From: CAYQQQ01 sp964420125
Lineage (GTDB): Bacteria > Actinomycetota > Acidimicrobiia > Acidimicrobiales > Microtrichaceae
Direction: 5' to 3'
NCBI GenBank assembly: GCA_964420125.1
Contig: CAYQQQ010000007.1
Span: forward strand, 124,001-188,000
Length of the DNA stretch: 64,000 nt
Positions 1 to 7,629 of this stretch are shown piece after piece. The stretch's first letter is position 1, and every line of letters begins with the position of its first letter. The notes under the pieces were generated by a model that saw nothing but the letters and a program-made list of their open reading frames with translations, was not told the origin of the DNA and did not search any database. The position numbers were made by a program, and so were the translations under genes.

Positions 1-1
1 T

Positions 2-571
2 GCACCCGACGGCGCCGTCGCGTGGTGCGAAGCCGACGACGGCGCCCGAGTGGCGCGGCTGGGCGGCTGGCGGCCGATCGGCCCGCCGTGGAGAGCCGAT
101 GGCACCGATGCAGGTGTGGCAACGCTCGACGGCCTGCCGGCGGCGGAGGTGGTGCTGGGCGAGCTCGCCGCCCTCGCGGAGCCGATCCGTGATCAGCTGA
201 TCGACGTCGCGCTGCGCGTCCGGCGTGGGGAAGCCGGGCAGGAGCTGGTGTCGCTGGGCGTCGGCGAGTCCCGGGACGTGCTGCGGACGTCGGTCCCGGT
301 GCGCCCCGGGGATGCGGTGGAGCTGGTCGTGCGCGACGCCAGGGCCCTCACCCTCGAGCTGGAGCGCCGCTTCGAAGCACCTCGTCCGCCCGCGGCGTTG
401 GTGTGCTCGCCGCTGCTGGGCACCGGCTCGGTGCTCGTGGACCCGCGCCGGGCGGCGACCCGCCTGGCGAGGACGGTGGCCTCCTCGAGCAGAGAGCACC
501 CGGTCATCGGGCTCGCGCTGGACGTGGGCGACAGGCCGGCACCGGTGTCGATCCTCCTGTGCGGGGCCTGA
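2..571 (+). CDS. C-terminal part of a FIST-domain-like protein (5' end outside window)
   Basis: The frame is open from the window edge, so the true start lies upstream; a GTG at 50 is an internal alternative. The visible ~190 residues show the pattern of a FIST C-terminal sensor domain: a stretch with VRPGDAVELVVRDA followed by a segment with LVCSPLLGTGS and a hydrophobic final strand. FIST proteins are thought to bind small ligands and usually signal through a partner. The usual closing glycine-rich FIST motif is only weakly preserved, so the family call is tentative. It is followed by 73 non-coding bases carrying the transketolase promoter and may be an independent unit. Confidence 0.4.
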   Translation, partial: APDGAVAWCEADDGARVARLGGWRPIGPPWRADGTDAGVATLDGLPAAEVVLGELAALAEPIRDQLIDVALRVRRGEAGQELVSLGVGESRDVLRTSVPVRPGDAVELVVRDARALTLELERRFEAPRPPAALVCSPLLGTGSVLVDPRRAATRLARTVASSSREHPVIGLALDVGDRPAPVSILLCGA

Positions 572-606
572 CAGCTCGGAGTGCATCGGCATCATCCGGG
601 CATCGG

Positions 607-612
607 TAGCAT
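607..612 (+). promoter_or_regulatory. Candidate -10 box for transketolase
   Basis: TAGCAT fits the actinobacterial TANNNT -10 pattern. It would start a transcript near 619, giving a leader of about 25 bases before the ATG at 645. No clear -35 box was found. Confidence 0.35.
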
Positions 613-644
613 GCCGGGGTCGAACGCGAGCGAACGGACGGACC

Positions 645-2627
645 ATGGCCGAGATGGACAGCAGCGACCCAGAGCTCGAGCGCCGAGCCATCGATGTGGT
701 GAGAGCTCTCGCCATGGATGCACCTCACGCCGCGAGCTCTGGTCATCAGGGCACCGCCATGGCGCTCGCTCCCCTGGCTCACGTGCTGTGGACCCGCGTG
801 CTCCGCTACGACGCGGAGGCCCCCGACTGGCCCGACCGCGACCGCTTCATCCTCAGCTGCGGACACGCCTCGGTGCTGCTCTACTCGATGCTGCACCTCA
901 CCGGCTACGACCTGTCGATGCAGGACCTGCGCGAGTTCCGTCAGTGGGGATCGCGCACCCCGGGCCACCCCGAGCGCGGGCACACGCCCGGGGTCGAGGT
1001 GACCACGGGGCCGCTGGGCCAGGGGTTCGCCAACGGCGTGGGGATGGCAGTGGCCGAGCAGTCGCTGCGCGCTCGGTTCGGCTCGGAGGTGTGCGATCAC
1101 CACATCTACGCCGTCGTGTCCGACGGCGACCTCTCCGAGGGCGTCAGCCACGAGGCGGCATCCCTGGCCGGCCATCTGGGCCTCGGGCGGCTCGTGTACG
1201 TCTACGACGACAACCACATCTCCATCGACGGTCCCACCGAGCTCGCCCTGACCGATGACGCGGTCCGGCGCTTCCAGGCCTACGGGTGGCACGTCGTCCA
1301 GCTGGGTGAGGCGGCGGAGGACCTCGACGCGATGGAGGCTGCGCTGCGGGAGGGAGCAGCCGAGCAGGAGCGACCGAGCCTCGTCGTCCTGCGCACCCAC
1401 ATCGCCACGCCGTCGCCGAAGCACACCGACGACCCGGCCGCGCACGGACTCGCCTTCTCCGCCGAGGACATCGCCGCCACCAAGGCCGTGATGGGCCTAC
1501 CCGACGAGCCGTTCCACGTGCCGGCAGAGGTGGCCGACCTCTACCGCATGGCAGGTGGACGAGGCCGCGTGGCACGTCTCGACTGGGAGCAGCGCAGCGC
1601 CTCCGCCCTGGCGGGTCGCGAGGCGGAGTGGGAGGCGTCGCTGGGGAGCCGGCCGCTGGGCAGCGGGTGGGCCGAGACCCTGCCCCGCTTCGAACCCGGG
1701 GAGTCGCCGGCGACTCGCGTGGCGAACCAGAAGGTGCTCGCCGCCGTGGACGCCGCAGTGCCGGGTGTGCAGTCGGGGTCGGCCGACCTCACCGGCAACA
1801 CCGGGACCAAGTTGCCCGATGCGGCCGCGCTGTCGACCGCGGAGCGGGGAGGTCGCCAGGTGCACTTCGGCATCCGGGAGCACGCCATGGGCTCGATGCT
1901 CGTCGGCGCCGCGCTCCACGGTGGTGTGCTGCCCGTCGGTGGCACCTTCCTGGTGTTCTCCGACTACATGCGTCCGGCGGTGCGGTTGGCTGCGTTGAGC
2001 GGGGCGAAGTGCGTCTTCGTGTGGAGCCACGACTCGGTCGGCGTGGGCGAGGACGGACCGACTCACCAACCCGTGGAGCAGGTGATGTCCCTGCGGCTGG
2101 TCCCCGGCCTCACGGTGCTGCGCCCGGCCGACGGCAACGAGGTGGCCGCCGCATGGAAGGTCGCCGTCGAGGGCGACGGCCCGGTGGCGGTCATCACCAG
2201 CAGGCAGGGCACGCCGGTGCTGGAGGGAACCGCAGAGCTCGCCCTCGAGGGGGTCGCCCGGGGCGGCTACGTGCTCGACGCCGACGACCGGCCGGAGGTG
2301 GTGCTCGTGGGCACCGGCACGGAGGTGGCGCTGGCGATGGAGGCCGGCCGCACCCTGCGAGACGACGGTCACCGGGTGCAGGTGGTCTCCCTGCCGAGCT
2401 GGGAGCTCTTCGAGCAGCAGGCGCCCGAGCACCGCAGCGGCGTCTTCCCTCCCGGGGTGCCCGTGGTCTCGGTCGAGGCCGGCGTCACCACAGGTTGGGA
2501 GCGCTTCGCCCAGCGCAGCGTGGGCATCGACCGCTTCGGTGCATCGGCGCCCGGTTCGACGGTGATGTCCGAGCTGGGGATCACCGCGGAGGCCGTTGCC
2601 GCCGCTGCCCGGGACCTGCTGACCTGA
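645..2627 (+). CDS. tkt: Transketolase
   Basis: Cytosolic thiamine-diphosphate enzyme that moves two-carbon units between sugar phosphates in the pentose phosphate pathway. At 660 residues it has the usual length. Visible motifs are SGHQG (His34; most family members read SGHPG), GVEVTTGPLGQG, the thiamine-diphosphate motif running from DGD at 160-162 to YDDN at 187-190, and GIREHAM in the pyrimidine domain, with a C-terminal domain after about residue 540. The ATG at 645 gives the normal N-terminus; the frame stays open further upstream but lacks family similarity there. No strong Shine-Dalgarno site is present. No transaldolase or G6PD lies next to it, so it appears to be a stand-alone gene. 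Confidence 0.95.
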   Translation: MAEMDSSDPELERRAIDVVRALAMDAPHAASSGHQGTAMALAPLAHVLWTRVLRYDAEAPDWPDRDRFILSCGHASVLLYSMLHLTGYDLSMQDLREFRQWGSRTPGHPERGHTPGVEVTTGPLGQGFANGVGMAVAEQSLRARFGSEVCDHHIYAVVSDGDLSEGVSHEAASLAGHLGLGRLVYVYDDNHISIDGPTELALTDDAVRRFQAYGWHVVQLGEAAEDLDAMEAALREGAAEQERPSLVVLRTHIATPSPKHTDDPAAHGLAFSAEDIAATKAVMGLPDEPFHVPAEVADLYRMAGGRGRVARLDWEQRSASALAGREAEWEASLGSRPLGSGWAETLPRFEPGESPATRVANQKVLAAVDAAVPGVQSGSADLTGNTGTKLPDAAALSTAERGGRQVHFGIREHAMGSMLVGAALHGGVLPVGGTFLVFSDYMRPAVRLAALSGAKCVFVWSHDSVGVGEDGPTHQPVEQVMSLRLVPGLTVLRPADGNEVAAAWKVAVEGDGPVAVITSRQGTPVLEGTAELALEGVARGGYVLDADDRPEVVLVGTGTEVALAMEAGRTLRDDGHRVQVVSLPSWELFEQQAPEHRSGVFPPGVPVVSVEAGVTTGWERFAQRSVGIDRFGASAPGSTVMSELGITAEAVAAAARDLLT

Positions 2628-2664
2628 ACCGAGCGTCCTCGCCGGGAGGCGCGGCCGTTCTCGG

Positions 2665-2678
2665 GCCTGTCGGCAGGC
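2665..2678 (+). terminator. Small hairpin after transketolase
   Basis: GCCTG-TCGG-CAGGC forms a 5-bp stem with a 4-base loop, 38 bases after the stop codon. A purine tract, not a T-run, follows, so termination is possible but unproven. Confidence 0.25.
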
Positions 2679-2680
2679 TC

Positions 2681-2705
2681 AGAGAGAGAGAGAAAGAGGA
2701 GAGAG
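2681..2705 (+). repeat. GA-rich polypurine tract
   Basis: Twenty-five consecutive purines, mainly AG dinucleotides, between transketolase and the hxlR operators. It stands out from the mixed GC-rich surroundings. It may be slippage-prone or structural; no function can be read from it. Confidence 0.6.
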
Positions 2706-2732
2706 CGGTCGCACCGGAGTGCTGAGGTGACG

Positions 2733-2769
2733 GTTCGCACAGCGAACGGACTGGGTTCGAAATCCGAAC
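2733..2769 (+). promoter_or_regulatory. Two matching palindromes, GTTCG-N5-CGAAC, upstream of hxlR-fbiC
   Basis: Site 1 is GTTCG-CACAG-CGAAC at 2733-2747 and site 2 is GTTCG-AAATC-CGAAC at 2755-2769. Arms and spacer length are identical and the centres are 22 bp apart, about two helix turns. Site 2 lies just upstream of the -10 box at 2775. HxlR proteins are dimeric winged-helix regulators that bind inverted repeats, so autoregulation of the hxlR-fbiC operon is the likely role. Confidence 0.6.
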
Positions 2770-2774
2770 CGTGT

Positions 2775-2780
2775 TAGCTT
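2775..2780 (+). promoter_or_regulatory. Extended -10 box of hxlR-fbiC
   Basis: TAGCTT preceded by TGT reads as an extended -10. The ATG at 2789 is 8 bases downstream, so the transcript should start at or just before the start codon (leaderless). Confidence 0.55.
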
Positions 2781-2788
2781 GCGCCACG

Positions 2789-3310
2789 ATGTGCGCCGCC
2801 CACTCTCGGACCACGATCCAGACCGTCGACGCCGAGGGCGATCCGACGACGGCGCCGTGCTCGATCGCCCGGGCGCTGGAGGTGATCCGCGACCGCTGGA
2901 GCATCCTCATCCTCAGGGACACGTTCCGGGGCATACGACGCTTCGAGGAGCTGCGTCGCGACCTCGGGATCCCTCGAGCGGTGCTGTCGGAACGGCTGAC
3001 CCACCTCGTGGACGCCGGCGTGCTGGCGAAGCGCCAGTACATGTCGCATCCGCCGCGCTTCGAGTACCGGCTGACCGACATGGGCAGGGAGCTCTCACCG
3101 GTGCTGGTGGGCCTCATGCAGTGGGGAGACCGGTGGTTGAGCGAGGGCAGCCCACCGACGGTGCTGGTGCACGAGCCCTGCGGCACGGAGGTGCACCTGG
3201 GGTTCCACTGCCGCACCTGCGACGAGGACTTCGGCCCGACCGACATCGCCAGCCAACCGGGCCCGGGAGCCGAGCGCCCGGGCGAACCACCGAGACGGGG
3301 GAAGCCGTGA
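2789..3310 (+). CDS. HxlR-family winged-helix transcriptional regulator
   Basis: A 173-residue DNA-binding protein. The core runs from PCSIARALEVIRDRWSILIL through the helix-turn-helix around FEELRRDLGIPRAVLSERL and the wing around RFEYRLTDMG. A conserved-type cysteine precedes the first helix (PCSIARAL); HxlR members such as HypR sense aldehydes or disulfide stress through this position. The C-terminal extension adds PCGTEV and CRTCDEDF, possibly a metal or redox site. The ATG at 2789 is preferred over the GTG at 2771 because the latter lies upstream of the predicted -10 box. Its TGA overlaps the fbiC GTG by 4 bp (GTGA), implying translational coupling. The likely role is to control F420 precursor synthesis and possibly its own gene. 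Confidence 0.85.
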   Translation: MCAAHSRTTIQTVDAEGDPTTAPCSIARALEVIRDRWSILILRDTFRGIRRFEELRRDLGIPRAVLSERLTHLVDAGVLAKRQYMSHPPRFEYRLTDMGRELSPVLVGLMQWGDRWLSEGSPPTVLVHEPCGTEVHLGFHCRTCDEDFGPTDIASQPGPGAERPGEPPRRGKP

Positions 3311-5727
3311 GCACAGAGACGCGCACCGAGATCAGCGCCGATGTCGAGGAGGTCCTGGCCCTCCCGCCGACGGAGCTCATGGCGGCAGCCCGCCAGGTGC
3401 GGGACCACACGTGGGGAACCCGGGTGACGTACTCGCCGAAGGTCTTCATCCCCCTCACGAAGCTGTGCCGCGACCGCTGTGGCTACTGCACCTTCGCCCA
3501 ACCCCCTGCGCACCTCGAGTCGCCCTTCCTGGAGGAGGAGACGATCCTGGTGCTGGCGCGTCAGGGTGCCGCCGCCGGGTGCCACGAGGCGCTGTTCACG
3601 CTCGGTGAGGCGCCCGAGGAGCGCTACGAGGTCGCCAGGGAGTGGCTCGAGCGACGCGGGTGGGACAGCACCGTGCACTACCTGGCGGCCATGGCCGACC
3701 TGGTGCGGGAGGAGACCGGGCTGCTGCCCCACGCCAACGCGGGAGCGCTGGCCCGGGACCAGCTCGCCGCGTTGCGACAGGTCGCTCCCTCCCAGGGGAT
3801 GATGCTCGAGTCGCTGCGGAACGACCTCCCGGCGCACCGCGGCGCCCCTGACAAGGACCCGGTTCGCCGACTGGGCACGCTCGACGCCGCAGGTGAGCTG
3901 GCGATCCCGTTCACCACCGGGATCCTCGTGGGCATCGGCGAGTCGCGCCGGGACCGCGCCGAGGCCCTGGGCGCCATCGCCGACGCGCATCGCCGGCATG
4001 GACACGTCCAGGAGGTGATCGTCCAGAACTTCGTCCCCAAGCAGCGCACCGCCATGGCGGATGCCCCTGGCTGCCCGCAGGAGGTGCAGCTCGACGCCAT
4101 CGCGCTGGCCCGGATGATCCTTCCTCCGGAGATCCACCTCCAGGCTCCCCCCAACCTGCTGGAGGACTTCGGCACCCTGCTCGACGCCGGCATCGACGAC
4201 TGGGGTGGTGTGTCGCCGGTGACCCGGGACCACGTGAACCCCGAACGCCCCTGGCCGGCGCTCGCCCGCCTCGCTGCCGTCACCGAGTCCGCAGGCTTCG
4301 CCCTCGCCCCGCGGCTGACCGTCTACCCCGAGCACGTCCTCGATCCGTCGCGCTGGCTGGACGAGCGCCTCCACTTCGCCGTTCAGGATCGCTGCGACAC
4401 CGAGGGCCTGGCCCGCGACGATCCGGGGTCGGTGTTCCCGCAGCGCACGGAGCTGCGGCCTGCGGTCGGGTCGGGAGACGGCGCTGAGGTGGTGCACATC
4501 GGCGCCCGGTCCACGCAGTGGTACGCAGGGGCCTCGGTGGACCCGCCGACGTTGGTGGGCACGGCATCGGCGGGTCACGTCGGAGGGGGCGACGAGGGAC
4601 GGGGTCGGGGACGGGTGTCGGAGGTGCTGGCCGGGGTCCGACTCGGCCAGGAGGTGGGCCGCGAGGAGATCCTGGCCCTCTTCGCCGCCCGAGGTCCCGA
4701 GGTCGTCGACGTCGCGCGGGTCGCCGACGGGCTCCGGCGGGAGGCCGTCGGCGATGCCGTCACCTGGGTCGCGAACCGCAACATCAACTACACCAACGTC
4801 TGCACCTTCAAGTGCCGGTTCTGCGGCTTCTCGAAGGGTCCGCTGAGCCTGAACCTCCGCGGCCGGCCGTACCTGCTCACCCTCGAGGACATCGCTGAAC
4901 GCGCCGCCGAAGCCCGAGCGGCGGGCGCCACCGAGGTCTGCCTGCAGGGGGGCATCCACCCGGACTTCGACGGCGAGTACTACCTCGACGTGGCCCGTGC
5001 CGTGAGCGAAGCAGCACCCGGGATCCACATCCACGGCTTCACCGCGCTGGAGGTGAGCGAAGGCGCCCGTCGATCAGGGGAGCCGCTGGAGGACTACCTC
5101 CGGCGGCTCATGGCCGCCGGACTGCGGACGCTGCCGGGGACCGCGGCGGAGATCCTCGACGATCGCGTTCGCCAGGAGCTCTGTCCGGACAAGCTGCGCA
5201 CGGAGGAGTGGCTGCACGTGCACCGCAGCGCGCACCGCGTCGGGCTCCGCTCCAACATCACCATCATGTTCGGCTCGATCGAGCACTCCGCGAGCTGGGC
5301 GGAGCACCTCCTGGTCACCCGAGAGCTGCAACGGGAGACCGGCGGGTTCACAGAGTTCGTCGGCCTGCCCTTCGTGCACATGGCTGCGCCGATCTACCTG
5401 CAACGCCGAGCGCGACGTGGGCCGACGTTCCGCGAGGTCGTGCTGATGCACGCGGTGGCTCGGATCGTCTACCGGGACTGCCTGGACCACGTGCAGGCCT
5501 CGTGGGTGAAGCTTGGCTGGACCGGGATCCATCAGCTGCTGCAGGCGGGCGTGGACGACGTCGGGGGAACGCTGATGGACGAGAACATCTCGCGGGCAGC
5601 CGGAGCGGAGCACGGCACCGGGGCGGGCCGGGAGCACTTCCTGGCGGTCACCGAAGCGCTCGGTCGACCCCTGGTGCAGCGCACGACGCTCTACGAGCGC
5701 ATCGGGATGGCGTCGGCGGTGGGCTGA
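3307..5727 (+). CDS. fbiC: FO synthase, CofG/CofH fusion (F420 biosynthesis)
   Basis: An 806-residue double radical-SAM enzyme that joins a tyrosine-derived fragment to 5-amino-6-ribitylaminouracil, making 7,8-didemethyl-8-hydroxy-5-deazariboflavin, the chromophore of cofactor F420. The N-terminal CofG half has the cluster motif CRDRCGYC; the C-terminal CofH half has CTFKCRFC followed by FSKGPLSLNLRG. A less conserved linker joins the halves at about residues 400-450. The order matches mycobacterial FbiC (about 856 residues). The GTG start overlaps the hxlR stop. No other F420 gene (fbiA, fbiB, fbiD) is in the window, so the pathway is split in this genome. Confidence 0.95.
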   Translation: MSTETRTEISADVEEVLALPPTELMAAARQVRDHTWGTRVTYSPKVFIPLTKLCRDRCGYCTFAQPPAHLESPFLEEETILVLARQGAAAGCHEALFTLGEAPEERYEVAREWLERRGWDSTVHYLAAMADLVREETGLLPHANAGALARDQLAALRQVAPSQGMMLESLRNDLPAHRGAPDKDPVRRLGTLDAAGELAIPFTTGILVGIGESRRDRAEALGAIADAHRRHGHVQEVIVQNFVPKQRTAMADAPGCPQEVQLDAIALARMILPPEIHLQAPPNLLEDFGTLLDAGIDDWGGVSPVTRDHVNPERPWPALARLAAVTESAGFALAPRLTVYPEHVLDPSRWLDERLHFAVQDRCDTEGLARDDPGSVFPQRTELRPAVGSGDGAEVVHIGARSTQWYAGASVDPPTLVGTASAGHVGGGDEGRGRGRVSEVLAGVRLGQEVGREEILALFAARGPEVVDVARVADGLRREAVGDAVTWVANRNINYTNVCTFKCRFCGFSKGPLSLNLRGRPYLLTLEDIAERAAEARAAGATEVCLQGGIHPDFDGEYYLDVARAVSEAAPGIHIHGFTALEVSEGARRSGEPLEDYLRRLMAAGLRTLPGTAAEILDDRVRQELCPDKLRTEEWLHVHRSAHRVGLRSNITIMFGSIEHSASWAEHLLVTRELQRETGGFTEFVGLPFVHMAAPIYLQRRARRGPTFREVVLMHAVARIVYRDCLDHVQASWVKLGWTGIHQLLQAGVDDVGGTLMDENISRAAGAEHGTGAGREHFLAVTEALGRPLVQRTTLYERIGMASAVG

Positions 5728-5733
5728 TCCACC
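5718..5733 (+). terminator. Hairpin between convergent genes, containing the fbiC stop codon
   Basis: GGTGG-GCTGAT-CCACC forms a 5-bp stem; the fbiC TGA lies in the loop region and the convergent gene ends at 5735. Only 7 bases separate the two genes, so this may act in both directions. There is no T-tract. Confidence 0.3.
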
Positions 5734-5734
5734 C

Positions 5735-6766
5735 TCAGCAGGCGGTGCTCACCGTCACCCTCGCGGTGACGTCCTGTTGCACCTGGGACAGATCCACCGG
5801 GCCGCACAGGGAGCTCGAGCCGAACTGCAGGCGGACCGTGCCCGCCGACGACGGATCGAGCACCACCACGGTGGCCGGAGATCCGTCGTGGTACAGCCGC
5901 AGGGACGGGTCACGGGGAGGGAACGGCAACCACCCCGACGGATCCGAGGGATCGGTGTTGAACGCCACGTTGGCCGACTCCGGGTGCACGGCGGGATCCG
6001 AGGTGGTCAGCACCACGGCCCGCCCGGTGGCCGGGGCGCGCACGGTGACGGTGGTGCTCACCACCTGGGAGCGCCCGCAGGCCGACACCACCGCCGTCAC
6101 CGTGTAGCTGCCCGCTCGCGAGTAGCGGGTCGACGTGTCGAGGGTTCCGCTGCGCGGCACACCTCCGGCGGTGCACAGGGCGGACTCCGCTCCGACCACG
6201 TCGCCACCCACAGCCGGGTCTCCCGACTGCAGCGACACCGTCGGCTGGACCTCGGCGGGCATGTCGGGGTCGGACCACACGACCTTGAACGCCGCCACCT
6301 CCCCCACCGTCGGGCTGGCGGTGACGGCTTCGATGGTCGCCGACAACGGGCGGTCCGCCACCGTGGTGGTCGTGGAGGGCAGTGGTACCGAGAACGGGGT
6401 CGTCGCGCTCGGTTGGCGGTAGGACGTCGGGATCGACGTGGTGGTGGGGATGAACGGCAGACTGGTGGTGGTCGCCAGCGCGGTGGTCGTGGTCTCCGCG
6501 AGGACCGCGTCCTGGTCGGTTGCCGTCGTCGTCGTGCTGCGGCGTGGCTCGGAGGCCTTGCGGTCGGCGACGATCTCGTCGTCGGGGGCCGTGTCGACCA
6601 CGGCGAAGGCGACCGCACCCACCAGCACGGCCGCCAGCGCAGCTGCGGAGAGCACCGTGCGGCGGCGACGTCGCAGCCTCAGCGAGCCGCTGAGGTAGTC
6701 GACCACACCGTCGTGATCGGCCCCGGGCACCGCAAGGGCGTCGAGGACCTCTTGCAGGGTCCTCAT
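5735..6766 (-). CDS. Membrane-anchored Thr-rich protein with a PKD-like extracellular domain (anti-sigma-like partner)
   Basis: A 343-residue protein: a short cytoplasmic segment (1-36) ending in an Arg run, one transmembrane helix at about 38-57, a Thr/Pro-rich spacer at about 75-145 with several TTTT runs, then a beta-rich domain with a PKD/Ig-like strand pattern (SGTLDTSTRYSRAGSYTVTAVV), and a Cys near the C-terminus. Its start overlaps the stop of the sigma-like gene by 4 bp, the usual layout for a sigma factor and its membrane anti-sigma. No zinc-binding anti-sigma HxxxCxxC motif is present in the 36-residue cytoplasmic part, so the regulatory role is inferred from position. The Thr-rich region looks like a stalk. 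Confidence 0.6.
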   Translation of the reverse strand: MRTLQEVLDALAVPGADHDGVVDYLSGSLRLRRRRRTVLSAAALAAVLVGAVAFAVVDTAPDDEIVADRKASEPRRSTTTTATDQDAVLAETTTTALATTTSLPFIPTTTSIPTSYRQPSATTPFSVPLPSTTTTVADRPLSATIEAVTASPTVGEVAAFKVVWSDPDMPAEVQPTVSLQSGDPAVGGDVVGAESALCTAGGVPRSGTLDTSTRYSRAGSYTVTAVVSACGRSQVVSTTVTVRAPATGRAVVLTTSDPAVHPESANVAFNTDPSDPSGWLPFPPRDPSLRLYHDGSPATVVVLDPSSAGTVRLQFGSSSLCGPVDLSQVQQDVTARVTVSTAC

Positions 6767-7404
6767 GCGTCGCCCCCCGTCTGTGGCAGGTGACCCTCGC
6801 CGAGGCGCCGGGCGATGCGTCGCAAGCTCGTCCGCACCTCGGCTTCGCTTCGGCCCAGCAACGTCGCTGCGTCGTCGGGGGGCACGCCGGCGGCCAGCAC
6901 CACGAAGGCGGTCTGGCGATCAGCGGCCCGGGAGGCGGCGACGGTGTCCTGCAGCTCCGACAGCGACAGCCGTCCCGCGGGCGCGACCGCCGTCAGGGGC
7001 ACCCCGTCGAGCAGCTCTGCCAGATCGACCCCCTTGGGCAGCGGGACCTGGATGTCGCGCCCCACGAGGTGGTCCAGCGCCACCTCGGCGGTGCGGCGGA
7101 AGCAGCGCCGGACGGCCCGGTCGTCGTCGGAGGTGCCGTGGGCGACCACCGAACGCATGGCGACCCTCACGATCTCGCGGGCCTCGGCCCGCGAGTTGTC
7201 GAGGTCCACCCCGCGACGGTCGAGCGCCCGCAGGCACAGCCCGATCGCAGGGTCGAGCACCCGCTCCACCATGGAGGACAGCTCCGCCCGACGTCGCTCT
7301 GCACGGCGCTCGGCGCGCCGGGACGGGCCCCGGGAGGCGGCGCGGTCACGGTGGACGGCCTCTTGTTGGGGCGTGACGAACTGCGGCGCGGATGTGTCGG
7401 TCAT
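6763..7404 (-). CDS. Divergent sigma-70-like protein (region 4 helix-turn-helix)
   Basis: A 213-residue cytoplasmic protein. The C-terminal part (AFVVLAAGVPPDDAATLLG, then SEAEVRTSLRRIARRLGE) matches the region 4 helix-turn-helix of ECF-type sigma factors. The N-terminal half is Arg-rich and shows no clear region 2 core-binding or -10-recognition motif, so it may be a degenerate or highly divergent sigma factor. The ATG at 7404 has a strong GGGGAGG Shine-Dalgarno site. It is followed, with a 4-bp overlap, by the membrane protein that probably modulates it. Confidence 0.6.
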   Translation of the reverse strand: MTDTSAPQFVTPQQEAVHRDRAASRGPSRRAERRAERRRAELSSMVERVLDPAIGLCLRALDRRGVDLDNSRAEAREIVRVAMRSVVAHGTSDDDRAVRRCFRRTAEVALDHLVGRDIQVPLPKGVDLAELLDGVPLTAVAPAGRLSLSELQDTVAASRAADRQTAFVVLAAGVPPDDAATLLGRSEAEVRTSLRRIARRLGEGHLPQTGGDA

Positions 7405-7616
7405 GTCCTCCCCTTTCTATCGGCACCATCGCAGAACCGGTTGCACCCGAGCGCACATCGGTGCGCGGAGAGGGTGCCCGCCCTGCCGGAGCGCCCTCGT
7501 CCCACGCGCGTCGCGGATCGAGGATCCCGGCACCGGCACGTCACCCCGCCGCACGGCGGAGCTCCGTCCCGGGTGGCTCCATGGTCGCGCGTGCAACGGC
7601 GCGCTTCCCATCCCGG

Positions 7617-7622
7617 TAGGTT
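7617..7622 (+). promoter_or_regulatory. -10 box for the LOG-family gene (leaderless)
   Basis: TAGGTT lies 7 bases before the GTG at 7630, so transcription should begin at the start codon. It supports that start over the in-frame GTG at 7684. Confidence 0.5.
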
Positions 7623-7629
7623 GGGCCAC

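Noticed and set aside
2681..2705. Purine tract as a phase-variation switch
   Set aside because: It lies outside any coding frame and upstream of the mapped operators, so slippage would not change a protein; no promoter spacing depends on it.
2751..2772. tRNA T-arm look-alike (GGTTCGAAATCC) upstream of hxlR
   Set aside because: No acceptor, D or anticodon stems surround it and the flanking bases do not form a T-stem; it is better explained as half of an operator pair.
6330..6540. Tandem Thr-codon runs in the anti-sigma-like gene read as a DNA repeat array
   Set aside because: The runs vary in length and spacing and encode a Thr-rich stalk; there is no fixed repeat unit.
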